A stretch of 64,000 nucleotides of DNA, taken from the NCBI RefSeq assembly GCF_029961155.1, contig NZ_JASBRH010000006.1, positions 124,001-188,000 on the forward strand, written 5' to 3'. The first letter of the stretch is position 1. Every line of letters starts with the position of its first letter. Below are positions 44,256 through 51,638 of the stretch, one piece after another. Below the pieces are notes generated by a model. That model did no database searches. It was not told the DNA's origin and saw nothing but the letters and a program-made list of their open reading frames with translations. The DNA comes from Pontibacterium granulatum (GTDB taxonomy: Bacteria; Pseudomonadota; Gammaproteobacteria; Pseudomonadales; Balneatricaceae). Position numbers and translations under genes: made by a program.

Positions 44256-44696
44256 ATGTACAACAGTATTTTAATACCGATAGATCTTGAGCATGTGGAG
44301 ATGTTTCCACGTGCGGTAGCCGTGGCCAAGCAGCTGTTTGGCGACCAGGGCGGCACAATTCACAGTCTGTATGTGGACCAGAATAAGGTCCACAGCATCG
44401 CCTTTACCCAGATGAACAATGATCTGGCAAAAGAGATGCGTCAGGAGATCAAGAAGCGTGTGGCGGATGTGTTCGAGTCGAACGTACCGGAAGAGATGCG
44501 CGGCATGTGCCACATCCGTAACGGTGTGGTGTATGACGAGATCCTGGAAGAGGAGCAGCGCCTGAAGCCGGATGTGATTCTGATCGCCGCCGGCCGTCCG
44601 GGCGTGACCAGCTACCTGCTGGGATCCAACGCCGAGAAAGTACTGCGCCATGCACGCAGCAGTGTGTTTGTGATCCGCGACAGCAAGATCTGGTGA
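44256..44696 (+). CDS. UspA-family protein linked to TRAP transporter (TeaD-like)
   Basis: The 146-residue universal stress protein begins MYNSILIPIDLEHVE and ends with the nucleotide-binding pattern AAGRPGVTSYLLGSNAEKVLRHARSSVFVIR, closest to the UspF/UspG type. In Halomonas, TeaD is a Usp encoded with the TeaABC TRAP importer and modulates it. The 3-bp spacing to dctM here implies the same kind of role. Confidence 0.85.
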   Translation: MYNSILIPIDLEHVEMFPRAVAVAKQLFGDQGGTIHSLYVDQNKVHSIAFTQMNNDLAKEMRQEIKKRVADVFESNVPEEMRGMCHIRNGVVYDEILEEEQRLKPDVILIAAGRPGVTSYLLGSNAEKVLRHARSSVFVIRDSKIW

Positions 44697-44715
44697 ATTG
44701 CAGACCGCAACCCAA

Positions 44716-44743
44716 TAAAAAAGCAGCCACGGCTGCTTTTTTA
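44716..44743. terminator. Bidirectional terminator
   Basis: AAAAAAGCAGCC-AC-GGCTGCTTTTTT: a GCAGCC/GGCTGC stem with A and T runs on both sides. It lies between the convergent Usp gene (plus) and GntR gene (minus) and serves both. Confidence 0.9.
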
Positions 44744-44771
44744 TTGTCTGTGGATAACGGAAACGAGAAGT

Positions 44772-45464
44772 TTATGCCTCGTCCAGCAGGGCGGTAATGA
44801 TCGGTACCGGCGTCATCAGGTGTTCGTACATCAGCTTGCTGGCTTTAGCTGCGTCGCGCTCGAGCAGGGTGTCCACAAGGGTCTGGTGTTCATTGCGTTT
44901 CTCTTCCAGTGCCGATTTGGAAAACACCGTCTGTTTAAGCCAGAGCTGGCGATAGCGTTCCGCCTGATCCAAAAGGGAGTTACGCACTTCCAGCAATTTG
45001 GGGGAGCCGCAGCCTTCGGCGATCGCGGAATGGAACGCTTTGTGGCGGGTGTCCCAGATATTGAGCATATCTTCGGCGGAGTTTATTTCGTCTACGCGTG
45101 CGAGCGTATGTGCCTTGCCGATTAGCTCTGCTTCCCACTGTTCATCACCCCGCTCGATGGCGAGCTTTACGATCAGTGCTTCCAGGTGGGCGCGGGCGTC
45201 ATAGATATCCCGCATCTCCTCCAGCGACATCTCTGCCACGCGAAAGCCGCGTTGGCTGATTGCCGTTACCAAGCGCTCGGATACCAACTGGGAGAGCGCC
45301 TCACGCATCGGCCCTGTGCCAATGTCGTACTGGGTCTTCAGGTGGCTCATCAGCAACTTATCACCGGGTTTGTGTGCCCCGCAGATGATGTCCTGCTTGA
45401 GCTGCTGGTAGGCCCTCATGGTCTGGCTGGAGTTTTCGTTCGCGTTCGAAGAGGTGGTGGCCAC
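44772..45464 (-). CDS. csiR: GntR/FCD-family repressor, CsiR (GlaR)-like
   Basis: This 230-residue regulator has an N-terminal winged helix (about 15-80, DKLLMSHLKTQYDIGTGPMREALSQLVSERLVTAISQRGFRV) and a C-terminal FCD ligand domain whose metal/ligand residues are likely Asp and His in DARAHLEALIV, DTRHKAFHSAI and EHQTLVDTLL. It resembles E. coli CsiR, the glutarate-responsive repressor of csiD. It is divergent from the csiD homologue at 45626. The start is a GTG at 45464 with AAGG upstream. Confidence 0.88.
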   Translation of the reverse strand: MATTSSNANENSSQTMRAYQQLKQDIICGAHKPGDKLLMSHLKTQYDIGTGPMREALSQLVSERLVTAISQRGFRVAEMSLEEMRDIYDARAHLEALIVKLAIERGDEQWEAELIGKAHTLARVDEINSAEDMLNIWDTRHKAFHSAIAEGCGSPKLLEVRNSLLDQAERYRQLWLKQTVFSKSALEEKRNEHQTLVDTLLERDAAKASKLMYEHLMTPVPIITALLDEA

Positions 45465-45533
45465 GCTGGTTGCCTTACTTTACTGGTTTGCTCGGAATTA
45501 TAACGGGTCTGAAGAAGGAGACAATGCGATCAA

Positions 45534-45581
45534 ATATATACAAAGGCAAAAAATGTAGACATTATTTAAAAGTGTATATAT
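45534..45581. promoter_or_regulatory. Inverted-repeat operator candidate for CsiR-like protein
   Basis: ATATATACA (45534-45542) and TGTATATAT (45573-45581) are perfect 9-bp inverted copies, 30 bp apart, in the 161-bp divergent promoter region between csiR and csiD. Two half-sites three helical turns apart would suit repressor binding on one DNA face. Confidence 0.5.
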
Positions 45582-45625
45582 TATTAATTCCATCTTGAAG
45601 ATTTAGCCATCGAAGGACTATAAAA

Positions 45626-46585
45626 ATGAACGCTATTGTGAACCTGGATAAGACGTACACCGGTTTCTCCATCAAACCATCTGAGCAGTACCCAGAACGC
45701 CTGTACGAACTGGCTTTCCCTAAAGCAACTGTTGATGCTTTCCTGGAAGCAACTGCTGAGTGGCCTGTTCAGGCACTGGAATACAAATCTTTCCTGCGTT
45801 TCCGCGTTGCTAAAATCCTGGATGATCTGTGTGGCAACCAGCTGCAGGCACTGCTGATCGACACCCTGACTGACCGCAACAGCGGTGCTCTGCTGATCAA
45901 GCCTGAAGGTCTGGATGATGTGTCCAAGGCTGAAGACATGGTTAAGTTCACCACTGCAATTGCTCACCTGTACGGTCGTTCCAACTACGACGCGATGAGC
46001 GGTCAGTACTACGCTCGCTTCGTGGTACAGAACACTGACAACTCCGACAGCTACCTGCGTCAGCCACACCGTGTAATGGAACTGCACAACGACGGTACGT
46101 TTGTAGAGCAGGATACGGACTACGTTCTGATGCTGAAGATCGACGAGCAGAACATGGAAGGTGGTGATTCCCTGCTGCTGCACCTGGACGATTGGGCTGA
46201 TCTGGATAAATTCTCTAACGATCCAATGGCGTACCGTCAGATGCGTTGGTCTGCGCCACCAAGCAAGAAAGTATCCAAAGATATCTACCACCCGGTATTC
46301 GACCTGGACGTAGACGGCAAGCCGATCATGTCTTACATCGACCAGTTCGTGCAGCCTGCTAACTTCGAAGAAGGTAACTGGCTGACTGATCTGTCCGAGT
46401 CCATCGAAAGCAGCCCGGCGATCCACGGTATCCGTGTTGAGATCGGTAACTTCCTGCTGATCAACAACCACTTCTGGCTGCACGGTCGTGACAAGTTCAC
46501 GCCACACGACGGCCTCCGTCGTGAGCTGATGCGTCAGCGCGGTTACTTCACCCACAAGAAGACTCTGCGTAACCCTGCTCAGTAA
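45626..46585 (+). CDS. glaH: Glutarate 2-hydroxylase (CsiD/GlaH)
   Basis: The enzyme has 319 residues (E. coli CsiD 325) and is an Fe(II)/2-oxoglutarate dioxygenase that turns glutarate into L-2-hydroxyglutarate and makes succinate. Long stretches match E. coli CsiD, including [31 protein letters not shown] and FWLHGRDRF-type segments. Iron ligands are His154, Asp156 and His286; [11 protein letters not shown] carries the 2-oxoglutarate Arg. The partner oxidase gene lhgO, adjacent in E. coli, is not in this window. Confidence 0.95.
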   Translation: MNAIVNLDKTYTGFSIKPSEQYPERLYELAFPKATVDAFLEATAEWPVQALEYKSFLRFRVAKILDDLCGNQLQALLIDTLTDRNSGALLIKPEGLDDVSKAEDMVKFTTAIAHLYGRSNYDAMSGQYYARFVVQNTDNSDSYLRQPHRVMELHNDGTFVEQDTDYVLMLKIDEQNMEGGDSLLLHLDDWADLDKFSNDPMAYRQMRWSAPPSKKVSKDIYHPVFDLDVDGKPIMSYIDQFVQPANFEEGNWLTDLSESIESSPAIHGIRVEIGNFLLINNHFWLHGRDKFTPHDGLRRELMRQRGYFTHKKTLRNPAQ

Positions 46586-46610
46586 GTCTGAGATATTGGT
46601 TCGAAAAGAA

Positions 46611-46640
46611 AAAAGCCACTGAGTAGTCAGTGGCTTTTTT
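46611..46640. terminator. Bidirectional terminator after glaH
   Basis: AAAAGCCACTGA-GTAG-TCAGTGGCTTTTTT: an 8-bp stem (46615-46622 with 46627-46634) with A and T runs. It lies between glaH and the minus-strand transporter remnant. Confidence 0.9.
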
Positions 46641-46643
46641 GTG

Positions 46644-46901
46644 TCAGGCGTATTCTTCGGGACAGCATGGAGCTGGATTCTGCTGTTGTTCCAGCAATAA
46701 AGTCATGGCCAGGCAGACAAGTCCGGCCAGCGGCGCGAACATTGCCGATACCACCACTGCCAACCCTAACGCTAACGTCAGCTCGGCCCGGCTCCGGCTG
46801 TAATGCTCTTCCCACTGCAGCAGCATGGCTGGGAACAGGTAGTACAACGCATCCCATAGCAGTGTTTGTGCCGCAGCGATCAACCAGATAGTGGATTTCA
46901 T
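46644..46901 (-). pseudogene. Truncated MFS transporter (N-terminal remnant)
   Basis: The 85-residue product begins MKSTIWLIAAAQTLLWDALYYLFP and continues through WEEHYSRSRAELTLALGLAVVVSAMFAPLAG, which is how the first two helices of certain MFS transporters read. Instead of the next cytoplasmic loop it goes directly into LVCLAMTLLLEQQQ and stops. An internal or 3' deletion of about 300 codons is the simple reading. The Shine-Dalgarno (AGGAA) is intact and the terminator lies right behind, so a short three-helix protein may still be made. Confidence 0.65.
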
Positions 46902-47042
46902 CTTGATTCCTGATGCTCATTCAAAGATTCTGCATTTATGGAGATGATGGGATTTATGGCTCTGTGGCGTTAAATTAATTTCATATTAATCGAAATATAG
47001 AGCTGCCTTGGAGAAAGGTCTTGATGTGAGCTGGTGGACTGT

Positions 47043-47060
47043 GAGCATATTTTAATGCTC
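47043..47060. promoter_or_regulatory. Palindrome upstream of sigma-factor gene
   Basis: GAGCAT-ATTTTA-ATGCTC is a perfect 6-bp dyad about 96 bp ahead of the sigma-factor start. It is a candidate regulatory site; I cannot assign a regulator. The rest of 46902-47155 shows no gene. Confidence 0.4.
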
Positions 47061-47155
47061 CCATATCTGTCGGCGTTGTTGCTGTGAATTGCACTTGGCA
47101 GGGCTTGATGCAATATGCTTGAATCGTTTTTCGAGTCCTTGCGGATAACTCCCCC

Positions 47156-47986
47156 ATGAGCGCCAAACCGTCCCGTCCTGAGATCAACTGGCCTGAGCTG
47201 GTTTTTAGCGAAACTGTGCAGCTACGCATAACGGCTTTGAGTGAGCAGCGGTTCGGTCGTACAACTGATGCGGAAGTGGCTGGCGACTATGTGCTGGAGC
47301 AGCTGTCGGCGGATGATTGGCAAATTTGCCGGAAGTTTCAGGGAAAATCTAAGCCTGAAACTTACCTCTATACACTGAGTGTTAATTTGATCGAAGAGTA
47401 CGCCCGCAAACGTTATGGGCGTGTGCGCCCTCCGCAATGGCTTAAGCAGTTAGGGGAGACCTGGCTGACCCTTTGGAAACTACTGTGTCTGGAGCGCCAG
47501 CCTGTGCCGGTTGTGATTGAAACGCTTTCAGGGCCGGATGAGACGCTAAGAGCGCCGGAAACGCTGCTGGCGAGTATCCGCACCATCAAGAGTAAACTGC
47601 CCTGGTGCGGTCAGCGTACCGGCGAAGTTTCCCTACCGGAAGACAGCGACAGCCTTGACAATACAGACGGTAACCAGCAGACCACCGAAACGGCAGAGGA
47701 ATTGCTCCTGTTGTTGCATCAGGTGGTGCTGAAGGACTCACCTCATCCAGCAGGATCCGTTGCGGGTGATACCTCACTGGCGACAATGCTACGCGATCAG
47801 TTGCAGCTTAGTGCCGAACAGCGCCTGATCCTGAAGATGGCCTATCAGGACGGGCTGAAATTCAGTGCCATCGCGCGCCATCTCGATATGCCCGCCCATC
47901 AGCCTGCACGTATAGCTAAAAGTACGCTTAAACAGATTCGTCAGATTCTCGAGCGCTCAGCTGTGTTGCCGGAGGAATTTGTTTGA
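47156..47986 (+). CDS. Atypical ECF-like sigma factor
   Basis: The protein has 276 residues. A region-2-like part (about 20-100) includes FQGKSKPETYLYTLSVNLIEEYARKRYGR, like the conserved FRGxSxxxTWLYxIAxN...R of ECF factors. A region-4-like part near the end (LSAEQRLILKMAYQDGLKFSAIARHLDMPAHQPARI, about 215-252) contains a helix-turn-helix. Between them lies a linker of about 110 residues rich in E, D, S and T, much longer than in normal ECF factors (about 190 residues in total). It is followed by a membrane protein with anti-sigma features. The caspase/CHAT genes next to it are the obvious candidate regulon. Confidence 0.7.
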   Translation: MSAKPSRPEINWPELVFSETVQLRITALSEQRFGRTTDAEVAGDYVLEQLSADDWQICRKFQGKSKPETYLYTLSVNLIEEYARKRYGRVRPPQWLKQLGETWLTLWKLLCLERQPVPVVIETLSGPDETLRAPETLLASIRTIKSKLPWCGQRTGEVSLPEDSDSLDNTDGNQQTTETAEELLLLLHQVVLKDSPHPAGSVAGDTSLATMLRDQLQLSAEQRLILKMAYQDGLKFSAIARHLDMPAHQPARIAKSTLKQIRQILERSAVLPEEFV

Positions 47987-48049
47987 TTAAAAAAATCGGC
48001 AGTCGAATTCTGCGTATGGTCCATCCCATAGGATATGGGGGATGTGTTT

Positions 48050-48862
48050 ATGAGTCTCGGTAATCAGGATAACAGCCGGCAGCAGGAGTGGCTGGCACGT
48101 ATCGCACTGGAGTTTAGCCAGGTGGATACCCCGGTCGGTGAGCGTCCCGACCTGGAAGATTTGGCGGCGATGTTGGACAACCGACTGGATTCCTCGCGCC
48201 GTGCCCAGGTGATCAGTCACCTTGCCTGCGATTCCGCGTTGTATGCCCGGTGGCAACAGTTACTCAACCACCACCCTGTCTGGTCAGGGGAGAGCGCTGG
48301 GGTCGGAACACCGGTATCGCTCTTGCAGCAACTGCGTGAGCGATTTAATGTCTGGTTGCTGCCAGTTTCAGGCAGTGCGTTGGCTAGCCTAGCGCTGGTG
48401 GCTTTTATCCTTTGGCCACGGCCTTCTGCTATCGACCAACTGTACAGCAACCATCATCTTGCCCTGGTTAAGTATCTGGATGGACGTGTTGAAACAAAGC
48501 TACGTGCGTTACCCGTAGAGTTGAATGGAAAGCAGGTTCAGATTCTGGCTGGAATACACAGCGGCCTGCAGAGTGTTGGCCGTACAGGCGGAATTGATGG
48601 AATCCCCGGAGAACTGCTGACGGATGCCGGTGGGCGTTATGCATCACAGTTTGGAGAGCAAAAAACCGAATACTTTGAGCAAGGCCGCTGGCTGCTGATG
48701 GGGCTTTCACTCTGCCGGGCATCTGAAGACGAGGCTTTGGTCGGGCTGGCGCAAACAATACCGAGTATGGGCGGTAAGCCAGTGTTCAGTGGTGCAGGAG
48801 ACGCGTTGTGTGAACAGCTGGAGGTCTATGTCGCGCAGATGCTTGCGGCACCCGGCCCATAG
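48050..48862 (+). CDS. Anti-sigma-factor-like membrane protein
   Basis: This 270-residue protein has a cytoplasmic N-terminal part with the helical pattern LEDLAAMLDNRLDSSRRAQVISHLACDSALYARWQQLL, as in anti-sigma domains but without the zinc CxxC. One transmembrane helix (about 103-122, VSGSALASLALVAFILW) precedes a periplasmic domain of about 145 residues of unknown fold. Start 48050 has GGGGGA at a good distance and is preferred to 48035. It lies 63 bp after the sigma-factor stop and probably holds the sigma factor until an envelope signal arrives. Confidence 0.7.
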   Translation: MSLGNQDNSRQQEWLARIALEFSQVDTPVGERPDLEDLAAMLDNRLDSSRRAQVISHLACDSALYARWQQLLNHHPVWSGESAGVGTPVSLLQQLRERFNVWLLPVSGSALASLALVAFILWPRPSAIDQLYSNHHLALVKYLDGRVETKLRALPVELNGKQVQILAGIHSGLQSVGRTGGIDGIPGELLTDAGGRYASQFGEQKTEYFEQGRWLLMGLSLCRASEDEALVGLAQTIPSMGGKPVFSGAGDALCEQLEVYVAQMLAAPGP

Positions 48863-48873
48863 ACCACCAGTTT

Positions 48874-48901
48874 AGGCTACGGGGAAATTGACCCGTAGCC
48901 T
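48874..48901. terminator. Stem-loop between convergent genes
   Basis: AGGCTACGGG (48874-48883) and CCCGTAGCCT (48892-48901) form a perfect 10-bp stem with an 8-nt loop. It separates the anti-sigma-like gene (plus) from the small secreted protein gene (minus). No T-runs, so termination is likely but of uncertain strength. Confidence 0.6.
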
Positions 48902-48908
48902 GAGAGGC

Positions 48909-49250
48909 TTACTGGCTGTTTTTCAGTACACCACCAGCGGTTTCTTCTGGATCGCTGTTAAAGCGGATATCTTCGTCTTCACCCAGATATTCAGGCTTAC
49001 CCATACCACCCGTTGGCTGTTTTTGTTCGGTTTCTGCAGAGCGGTAGTTGTAGCACTGCTGGATATAGCATGCCTGTCCCCACGGTGTACGGATCGCACA
49101 TTCGTTCAGCGCGATACGTGCAGCGGTGCCTCGATATGCAGAGTAGCCAACTCCCCATGCGGATGGACTTGCGGCGGTACACTCCCAAGCCATTGCCGGT
49201 GCGGAAACCATTCCGAATCCAAGTAGTGCTGCACACATTAGTTTTTTCAT
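48909..49250 (-). CDS. Small secreted Cys-containing protein, DUF4189-like
   Basis: The 113-residue precursor has a clean Sec signal peptide (MKKLMCAALLGFGMVSAPAMA, cut before WEC). The mature part has four Cys (WEC, NEC, QAC, QQC) and the pattern WGVGYSAYRGTAARIALNECA...GQAC, similar to DUF4189-type domains where W-G, A-x-x-A-L and C are conserved. The acidic C-terminal tail is unstructured. It is a separate gene 117 bp downstream of the caspase gene on the same strand. The role is unknown; it may be a substrate or partner of the envelope proteases. Start 49250 has AGGGAAG upstream. Confidence 0.72.
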   Translation of the reverse strand: MKKLMCAALLGFGMVSAPAMAWECTAASPSAWGVGYSAYRGTAARIALNECAIRTPWGQACYIQQCYNYRSAETEQKQPTGGMGKPEYLGEDEDIRFNSDPEETAGGVLKNSQ

Positions 49251-49310
49251 GTTTTTCTTCCCTCTCAAGTTATGACTACTTCAACGTGCTCTGTTAAAAA
49301 ATCGACGCTA

Positions 49311-49325
49311 ACGTGCATTGCACGT
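49311..49325. promoter_or_regulatory. Palindrome upstream of DUF4189-like gene
   Basis: ACGTGCA-T-TGCACGT is a perfect 15-bp palindrome 61 bp upstream of the small protein's start and 42 bp past the caspase stop. It looks like an operator, less like a terminator since no T-run follows. Confidence 0.45.
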
Positions 49326-49366
49326 GAACATCGGTATATCGGCATGATGCGTGTTATTTGCTTCCG

Positions 49367-51451
49367 TTAGCGAACAACCTGCCAGCTGTATATTTCCAAT
49401 CCACCTCGATGCGGTGGCTTTGAGCGATGGGCACCGCGTGTGGCAGCTTGCAGAGGCGGCTGTTCCAGTTCAGAAAGGTCACGGCTTACCCCTGTACCCG
49501 GTTGGCTGCTGAGTACCAGGTGTTCAATGCCCACTGTATCCACATTGACGTGCCAATTAAATGACAGCGAATCGCCTGGTTGCAATCGGTTAGCGTCTCC
49601 CTTTCTGGGATACAGCAGGGTGATGCCGTACTGACTATCGATAAACAGGATACTCACATCCTGAGGTTCACGGCCACTGTTCTTTACATCGAGCAGAATC
49701 TCATCGTTATGTTGTAGTTTGGGGCGGATATTCACCGGCAGGTTTTGCACATTGTCCAGGCGCTTTACACGAAAGTTAATGCTGAGATGCTGCTGCGTAC
49801 CGGACAGGTGTGATGTGCTGTTGAGCAAGTGCTCGGCCCTGGCAATTCGCAACAGACTGTTGCCCAGAGTTGAAGGTACATCCTGCGCTGCCCGAGGGAC
49901 AGTGGTTTGCAGTAGAGGCTGAGGTTCCCGATCTTTCACGCAGCGTTTTTCTGCATCGGGTGAGATCTGTTGCTGCTCACAAGGCAGCGTCTGATCTGCA
50001 CGTAGAAACCAGAACCGGCCGGCAAACTGGCTCACCAGAATATCCGCTTCTGTGGGGGGCGTCAGTTCGATCAGCCCATGCTTTTGGCTGACAGCAGCAA
50101 GCTGCTTCTGCAGTGTTGCCTGTGCCGCCTTGTCCATATCACGCGAAGCTAAAGGCGCGATCTTAAGGGAGGCTTTCAGAGCGGGTTTACGCAGGCGAGC
50201 ATACAACGTTTTCGGCCAGTGGGTGGATTGTGAACCGGTTGCGGATGCGGAACTGCTGACCGCATCCGCCTGGTCGATGATAAGGGTTGCCAGTCGCTGC
50301 TCTTCCGTGGCTGTGGCGTCGCCAAACAGAGCCACTTCTGCACCTTCACTCAGCATCGCGAGGTGGCCTCCGCGAATATGAACCTTGTTCCCCCTGAGTT
50401 GTGCGCTGAACTGCTGCGCAACGTTTCCTACAGTACCGAATACCGTCGCGTTCATGTTGGATGCGCTGAACAGTGGTTGGCTGTTGCGCCATGGTATGCT
50501 TTCGTAGCGCGCCAGGACTTTCTGCGCCAGCTGTTGATAGCTGAGCTGTGTGTTGGAGCCGAGTACATCCATCAGGCTGTAGGTAAAGAGACCATGATAA
50601 CGGCGGTTGGGGTTACCCCGCGGTAGCCGCATCTCAGGTGTGATTTGGGTACTTTGTGCAGCGGAGAATGCGATCAGGTCTCCGCGGCTGGTCGGAGGGG
50701 CCGCGTTGCCGGATTTGAAAAAGGCTGCCTGCAAGCTCTGGTCTCGTTTATAGCCCGTTGCATTCCAGCGCTCGAAATCCTGTTGGTCCTGCAAACCTGC
50801 TGTGTGCGTCTGGGGCTGGGTCGGAATGCCCAGTGCGTCGCTTGGTGCCTGTCGATAACGCAGCTCTGGTATGGCAGCGCTGCGGGTCATCGTGCCGGAA
50901 TGGCAGCTATCAAACACCACCCATACGTCAGCGCCCCGGTTGCGCAGTTTATCCACATATAAAGCGATTTCGTCATCAATGATGGCATTTTCTACCGAAC
51001 CTATCGCACTGTTCCAACGCTTGGCATCGCTGGGTAGGAAGATCTCATCGAGGCCGTCAGCTTCGTCGTTACTTACCTGTTTGGCGGGCTGACGGCTACC
51101 GTGACCAGCAAAGTGCAGGTAGATAAAGTCATCAGGCCCAGCCTCTTCTGCAAGCATCCCCAAGGCGGTCAGGATATTGGCGCGGGTGGGTGACGGATAA
51201 CCCTCTTTGGTCACTAATAGCTGGATCTGATCTTCGGCAAAACCGCGCTGACGCAGCGTCGCATGAACGATCTCTGCGTCGTTGACCGGGCCTGTCAGCT
51301 GCAGGTTATCGGGCAGGTTAGGATAGTCGGATACACCCACGAGTAGGGCGCGCTTCACCGCCAGCGCGTTACCCGAAAACAGGCAGGCCATGGCCAGTGT
51401 TCCCACAAGCAACAGTGAGGAAATTCGGTTTGAGATGCCCAGCGTCTGCAT
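49367..51451 (-). CDS. Secreted caspase-family (C14) protease with DUF4384-like tail
   Basis: The 694-residue protein has a Sec signal peptide (about 1-31, CLFSGNALA, then VKRALLVGVSDYPNL). The C14 caspase-like domain covers about 32-340, with catalytic His117 (FAGHGSRQ) and Cys183 (FDSCHSGTM). A middle beta-rich part follows, and the C-terminal 130 residues resemble DUF4384 (HNDEILLDVKNSGREPQDVSILFIDSQYGITLLYP), often attached to bacterial caspase homologues. The export signal implies action in the periplasm or at the cell surface. GGAG 7 nt before the ATG supports the start. It lies downstream of the CHAT gene, behind a terminator, and so has its own promoter. Confidence 0.9.
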   Translation of the reverse strand: MQTLGISNRISSLLLVGTLAMACLFSGNALAVKRALLVGVSDYPNLPDNLQLTGPVNDAEIVHATLRQRGFAEDQIQLLVTKEGYPSPTRANILTALGMLAEEAGPDDFIYLHFAGHGSRQPAKQVSNDEADGLDEIFLPSDAKRWNSAIGSVENAIIDDEIALYVDKLRNRGADVWVVFDSCHSGTMTRSAAIPELRYRQAPSDALGIPTQPQTHTAGLQDQQDFERWNATGYKRDQSLQAAFFKSGNAAPPTSRGDLIAFSAAQSTQITPEMRLPRGNPNRRYHGLFTYSLMDVLGSNTQLSYQQLAQKVLARYESIPWRNSQPLFSASNMNATVFGTVGNVAQQFSAQLRGNKVHIRGGHLAMLSEGAEVALFGDATATEEQRLATLIIDQADAVSSSASATGSQSTHWPKTLYARLRKPALKASLKIAPLASRDMDKAAQATLQKQLAAVSQKHGLIELTPPTEADILVSQFAGRFWFLRADQTLPCEQQQISPDAEKRCVKDREPQPLLQTTVPRAAQDVPSTLGNSLLRIARAEHLLNSTSHLSGTQQHLSINFRVKRLDNVQNLPVNIRPKLQHNDEILLDVKNSGREPQDVSILFIDSQYGITLLYPRKGDANRLQPGDSLSFNWHVNVDTVGIEHLVLSSQPGTGVSRDLSELEQPPLQAATRGAHRSKPPHRGGLEIYSWQVVR

Positions 51452-51638
51452 GGTCGCTCCGTTTCTCGTGTCTCTTAATTCGTATGTTGCCGTGCCTGTT
51501 CCGACTTATCAGGATGGGATGGACAACGCCTGACAGTTGAACAGACCATATGTTAAAAATCTGTTTTAAATAAAAAACGCGGCACGGGGCCGCCCTTAAC
51601 CTTTCTTAGTCTGCTCAGTCCTGAATAGAATCCTCACC
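51452..51638 (-). terminator. CHAT-gene terminator and caspase-gene promoter region
   Basis: On the minus strand, GCGGC-CCCGT-GCCGC (51579-51593) followed by G and six T (51577-51572) is a short but proper terminator for the CHAT gene. The remaining 120 bp before the caspase ATG must hold that gene's promoter. GGAACAGGCACGGCAACATACGA (about 51485-51507) has an ECF-like GGAAC/-CGA look, but I cannot confirm it. Confidence 0.6.

Noticed and set aside
45584..46555. 323-codon minus-strand open frame
   Set aside because: Antisense of glaH, whose iron ligands and family identity are unambiguous.
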